Source: Nitrosomonadales bacterium
GTDB taxonomy: Bacteria > Pseudomonadota > Gammaproteobacteria > Burkholderiales > Gallionellaceae
Length of the DNA stretch: 64,000 nt
Assembly: GCA_025408405.1 (NCBI GenBank)
Contig: JANYJE010000004.1
Location: 1-64,000 of the forward strand
Reading direction: 5' to 3'
Positions 62,037-64,000 of the stretch are shown here, piece by piece; the stretch's first letter is position 1, and every line of letters begins with the position of its first letter. A program made the translations under genes and the position numbers. The notes below the pieces were generated by a model. The model did no database searches. It saw only the letters and a list, made by a program, of their open reading frames with translations, and had not been told where the DNA came from.

Positions 62037-62711
62037 ATGGAAGTGACTCATGATTTATCGTTTGTTCCCCTGATCCAGAACGCCAGTTTTCTGGTGCAGA
62101 TGGTGATGGGTTTGTTGTTGCTGGTTTCGCTGATGTCGTGGTGGTATATCTTTCTCAAGATGTTTGCCATACGCCAGGCCAGGAATCAGAGCGATGCCTT
62201 TGAAGAGGCGTTCTGGGCGAACCCGGACCTCAACAGGTTGTATAAGGAATATCTTAACGACAGCGATACGGCAGGCAGTCTGGAACGCATATTTGCAGCC
62301 GGCTATGCCGAATTCGTGAAGCTGAAGAAGAAGCCTGGCGTGGATAATACGGATGTGATGGATGGCACGCGCCGCGCCATGCGCGCCACTTACCAGCGCG
62401 AGATGGATGCGCTGGAGTCGCACCTGTCTTTTCTGGCGACGGTGGGCTCGGTGAGTCCCTATGTAGGGCTGTTTGGCACAGTGTGGGGCATTATGAATGC
62501 CTTCCGCGGTTTGGCCAATGTCGGTCAGGCCACCCTGGCGCACGTCGCGCCCGGCATTGCCGAAGCGCTGGTGGCTACGGCGATGGGCTTGTTTGCGGCG
62601 ATTCCGGCGGTAGTGGCATACAACCGCTACGCACACGATACGGTGCGCCTGTCTTCGCGTTTCGAAAGCTTTATGGAAGAATTTTCCAACGTATTGCAAC
62701 GCCAGCCATGA
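62037..62711 (+). CDS. tolQ: Tol-Pal system protein TolQ
   Basis: A 224-residue inner-membrane protein of the proton-driven TolQ-TolR motor. Three transmembrane helices (about 16-38, 130-155, 168-190). The second contains VGSVSPYVGLFGTVWGIMNAF (split) and the third ALVATAMGLFAAIPAVVAYNR, both MotA/TolQ/ExbB hallmarks. The stop TGA overlaps the ATG of a 33-codon ORF before tolR. Confidence 0.97.
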   Translation: MEVTHDLSFVPLIQNASFLVQMVMGLLLLVSLMSWWYIFLKMFAIRQARNQSDAFEEAFWANPDLNRLYKEYLNDSDTAGSLERIFAAGYAEFVKLKKKPGVDNTDVMDGTRRAMRATYQREMDALESHLSFLATVGSVSPYVGLFGTVWGIMNAFRGLANVGQATLAHVAPGIAEALVATAMGLFAAIPAVVAYNRYAHDTVRLSSRFESFMEEFSNVLQRQP

Positions 62712-62809
62712 AACACTTCTTCGAACCTGATGCGGGGCCGATCTGCTGCGTTGCGCACGCCTTGCACCCCATCCTGCTGGTGACGGCCTGGAGTGGTGAT
62801 CATGCATAA
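62708..62809 (+). CDS. Possible coupling mini-ORF between tolQ and tolR (33 aa)
   Basis: ATG 62708 overlaps the tolQ stop (ATGA), and the TAA at 62807-62809 overlaps the start of tolR (ATGCATAA). The peptide begins MKHFFEPDAGPICC and ends VTAWSGDHA. TolQ and TolR genes usually lie within a few bases, so 90 bp is unusual. The ORF exactly bridges the gap and could carry ribosomes across. It contains the 13-mer CTGCTGCGTTGCG also found at 24653. Expression is unproven. Confidence 0.35.
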   Translation: MKHFFEPDAGPICCVAHALHPILLVTAWSGDHA

Positions 62810-63218
62810 TCGTCGCAACGCTCTTAGGCCCATGAGCCAGATTAACGTCGTGCCTTATATCGACGTGATGCTGGTGTTGCTGGTGATCTTCATGATTACG
62901 GCGCCGCTGATGAATCCCGGGCAGATTGACCTGCCCAGCGTGGGCAAGTCGCTGGCTCCCCCGCTAGCGCCACTGGAGCTGATTATCAAAAAAGATGCCA
63001 CACTGGCCTTGAATGACCGCAGCCAAGGGGGCGGGGAGCGGGTGGTCACGCGCGAAGAGTTGCTGGCGTTGCTGAAACAAAAGCAGGAAATAAATTCGCA
63101 GCAGGCCGTGGTAATTTCTGCCGACAAGAATGTGCGTTATGAAGAAGTCATTAAAGTGATGGATATGCTGCAGCAGCAGAACATCAAAAAAGTTGGCCTG
63201 CTTGCCAGAACCCGGTAA
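62802..63218 (+). CDS. tolR: Tol-Pal system protein TolR
   Basis: A 138-residue ExbD/TolR-family protein. One transmembrane helix (about 22-42) with the critical aspartate in VVPYIDVMLVLLVIFM. The periplasmic domain ends with the repeat region VVISADKNVRYEEVIKVMD. ATG 62802 has GGAG 8 bp upstream; a GTG at 62793 is less likely. Interacts with TolQ and TolA. Confidence 0.96.
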   Translation: MHNRRNALRPMSQINVVPYIDVMLVLLVIFMITAPLMNPGQIDLPSVGKSLAPPLAPLELIIKKDATLALNDRSQGGGERVVTREELLALLKQKQEINSQQAVVISADKNVRYEEVIKVMDMLQQQNIKKVGLLARTR

Positions 63219-63220
63219 GC

Positions 63221-63964
63221 ATGAGCACGTTGACCTATCCGGAACCGTATAAAATTTCTGCAGGGGCGCTGGCGCTGCTGGTGCATGGTGTCTTTTTTAC
63301 CTTGCTGTATTTTGGCTTTAGCTGGCAAATGCAGCCCCCGCAAGGCATGGTGGTGGACATCTGGGAAAACCTGCCGCAGCACGAAGAACCCGCACCCGCA
63401 GCAGCGGAGCCGGCACGCGCGGAACAGCCCGCGCCGCCCAGGGTGGAGGTGAAGCCTGCGCCGGCCAGGGCTGAGATCGATGTGCCGGTAAAGAAAAAAG
63501 TTAAGAAAAAGAAAAAAGAAGAAAAAGATGAGGTAATCGCCAAGCTGACGCCCAAGCAGCTGGCGGCGCAGAAGGCGGCGTATGCCAAGCGCCTGCAGCA
63601 GGAGAGTGAGCAGCAGGCAAGGGAAGCGGAGCGGCAGGCCCAAGCGCAGGCGCAGGCGGCCGCGACGGGACGAATGGTAGACGAGTATGTTGCCAAGATC
63701 AGCGCCAAGATACGCCGCAATATTGTCGCGCCACCGGGCGTTTCCAGCAAAATCAGGGCTGAGTTCGACGTGACGCTGCTGCCGGGTGGGCTGGTGCTGG
63801 AAAGCGAGTTGACCATGACCAGATCCAGTGGCAACAATGCTTATGACAGCGCGGTGGAGCGCGCTATTTTAAAATCGCAGCCGTTGCCGTTGCCGCCCGA
63901 TGCGGCGCTGTTTAATCGGTTTCGCGATTTGCACCTGAAATTCAGCCCAGACCAGGGTAATTGA
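63221..63964 (+). CDS. tolA: Tol-Pal system protein TolA
   Basis: A 247-residue protein bridging inner and outer membranes. One N-terminal helix (about 14-34), a proline/alanine- then lysine-rich helical domain II (about 50-150; KKKVKKKKKEEKDE), and a TonB-like C-terminal domain (about 155-245; ISAKIRRNIVAPPGV, LPGGLVLESELTMTRSSGN). Domain II is much shorter than in E. coli. Starts 2 bp after tolR. Confidence 0.94.
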   Translation: MSTLTYPEPYKISAGALALLVHGVFFTLLYFGFSWQMQPPQGMVVDIWENLPQHEEPAPAAAEPARAEQPAPPRVEVKPAPARAEIDVPVKKKVKKKKKEEKDEVIAKLTPKQLAAQKAAYAKRLQQESEQQAREAERQAQAQAQAAATGRMVDEYVAKISAKIRRNIVAPPGVSSKIRAEFDVTLLPGGLVLESELTMTRSSGNNAYDSAVERAILKSQPLPLPPDAALFNRFRDLHLKFSPDQGN

Positions 63965-63977
63965 GGAAGAGATATTT

Positions 63978-64000
63978 ATGATTTTGCGTTTTTTGAGTTC
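63978..64000 (+). CDS. tolB: Start of tolB (partial, cut by window end)
   Basis: ATG 63978 with AGGAAGAG 5-12 bp upstream opens a frame reading MILRFLSS, the start of a signal peptide. Position after tolA identifies it as tolB, the periplasmic propeller protein of the Tol-Pal system. Only seven to eight codons are inside the window. Confidence 0.7.

Overview
The window looks like a chromosome segment of a betaproteobacterium, most likely of the Nitrosomonadales and possibly near Gallionellaceae. This is inferred from gene order and protein flavour; no 16S gene is present. Several neighbourhoods familiar from that group can be followed: miaB-ybeY-corC...lnt...glyQ-glyS-gmhB-plsC-ygjP, hemA-prfA-prmC-grxD, argH/algZ-algR, rnb-tonB...aroE-mtgA and yebC-ruvCAB-ybgC-tolQRAB. 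Accessory DNA sits at the breaks between these blocks.

Layout. 1-4.1 kb is accessory: the end of an IS3-family element, a NERD-UvrD helicase, a hipBA toxin-antitoxin pair with a palindromic operator/promoter, and terminators. 4.2-25.5 kb is housekeeping (tRNA and rRNA modification, apolipoprotein N-acyltransferase, glycyl-tRNA synthetase, heptose phosphatase, acyltransferase), interrupted by an envelope and signalling block (MarC, MipA, an LtaS-like sulfatase, two PAS-GGDEF proteins) and a block with a GIY-YIG protein, Tpm, an OB-fold protein and a cold-shock protein. 25.6-32.0 kb holds a CHASE2-cyclase followed by a 1255-residue NHL/FN3/transglutaminase-like/TPR protein and a small exported protein; this is the least conventional operon here. 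32.1-41.5 kb is haem, translation, arginine and sensory genes, with an orphan attC-like site and the tail of a HEPN-type gene between algR and mgtE, then fur. 41.7-46 kb is a Fur-box-controlled iron operon (cupredoxin, FTR1 permease, outer-membrane protein), an MFS transporter and another outer-membrane protein. 46-50 kb carries an HD-domain protein, an ABC-F ATPase, and a class I c-di-GMP riboswitch ahead of a membrane-anchored ankyrin protein. 50-58 kb has mtgA, aroE, a zinc-type uptake cluster without an ATPase, tonB and an RNase II homologue. 58-64 kb holds a cytochrome c, yebC, ruvCAB, ybgC and tolQRA with the start of tolB.

Three themes stand out. First, five intergenic sites (6.85, 7.7, 23.25, 51.7 and 59.4 kb) carry facing arrays of 7-bp repeats. 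The unit differs between sites but the architecture is shared, and in corC and ruvC an arm has become coding sequence. Second, cyclic-nucleotide signalling is dense: two GGDEF proteins with intact active and inhibitory sites, a c-di-GMP riboswitch, a CHASE2-class III cyclase and an HD-domain protein. Third, metal uptake is prominent: Fur, FTR1, MgtE, and a ZnuA/ZnuB pair beside TonB and a porin.
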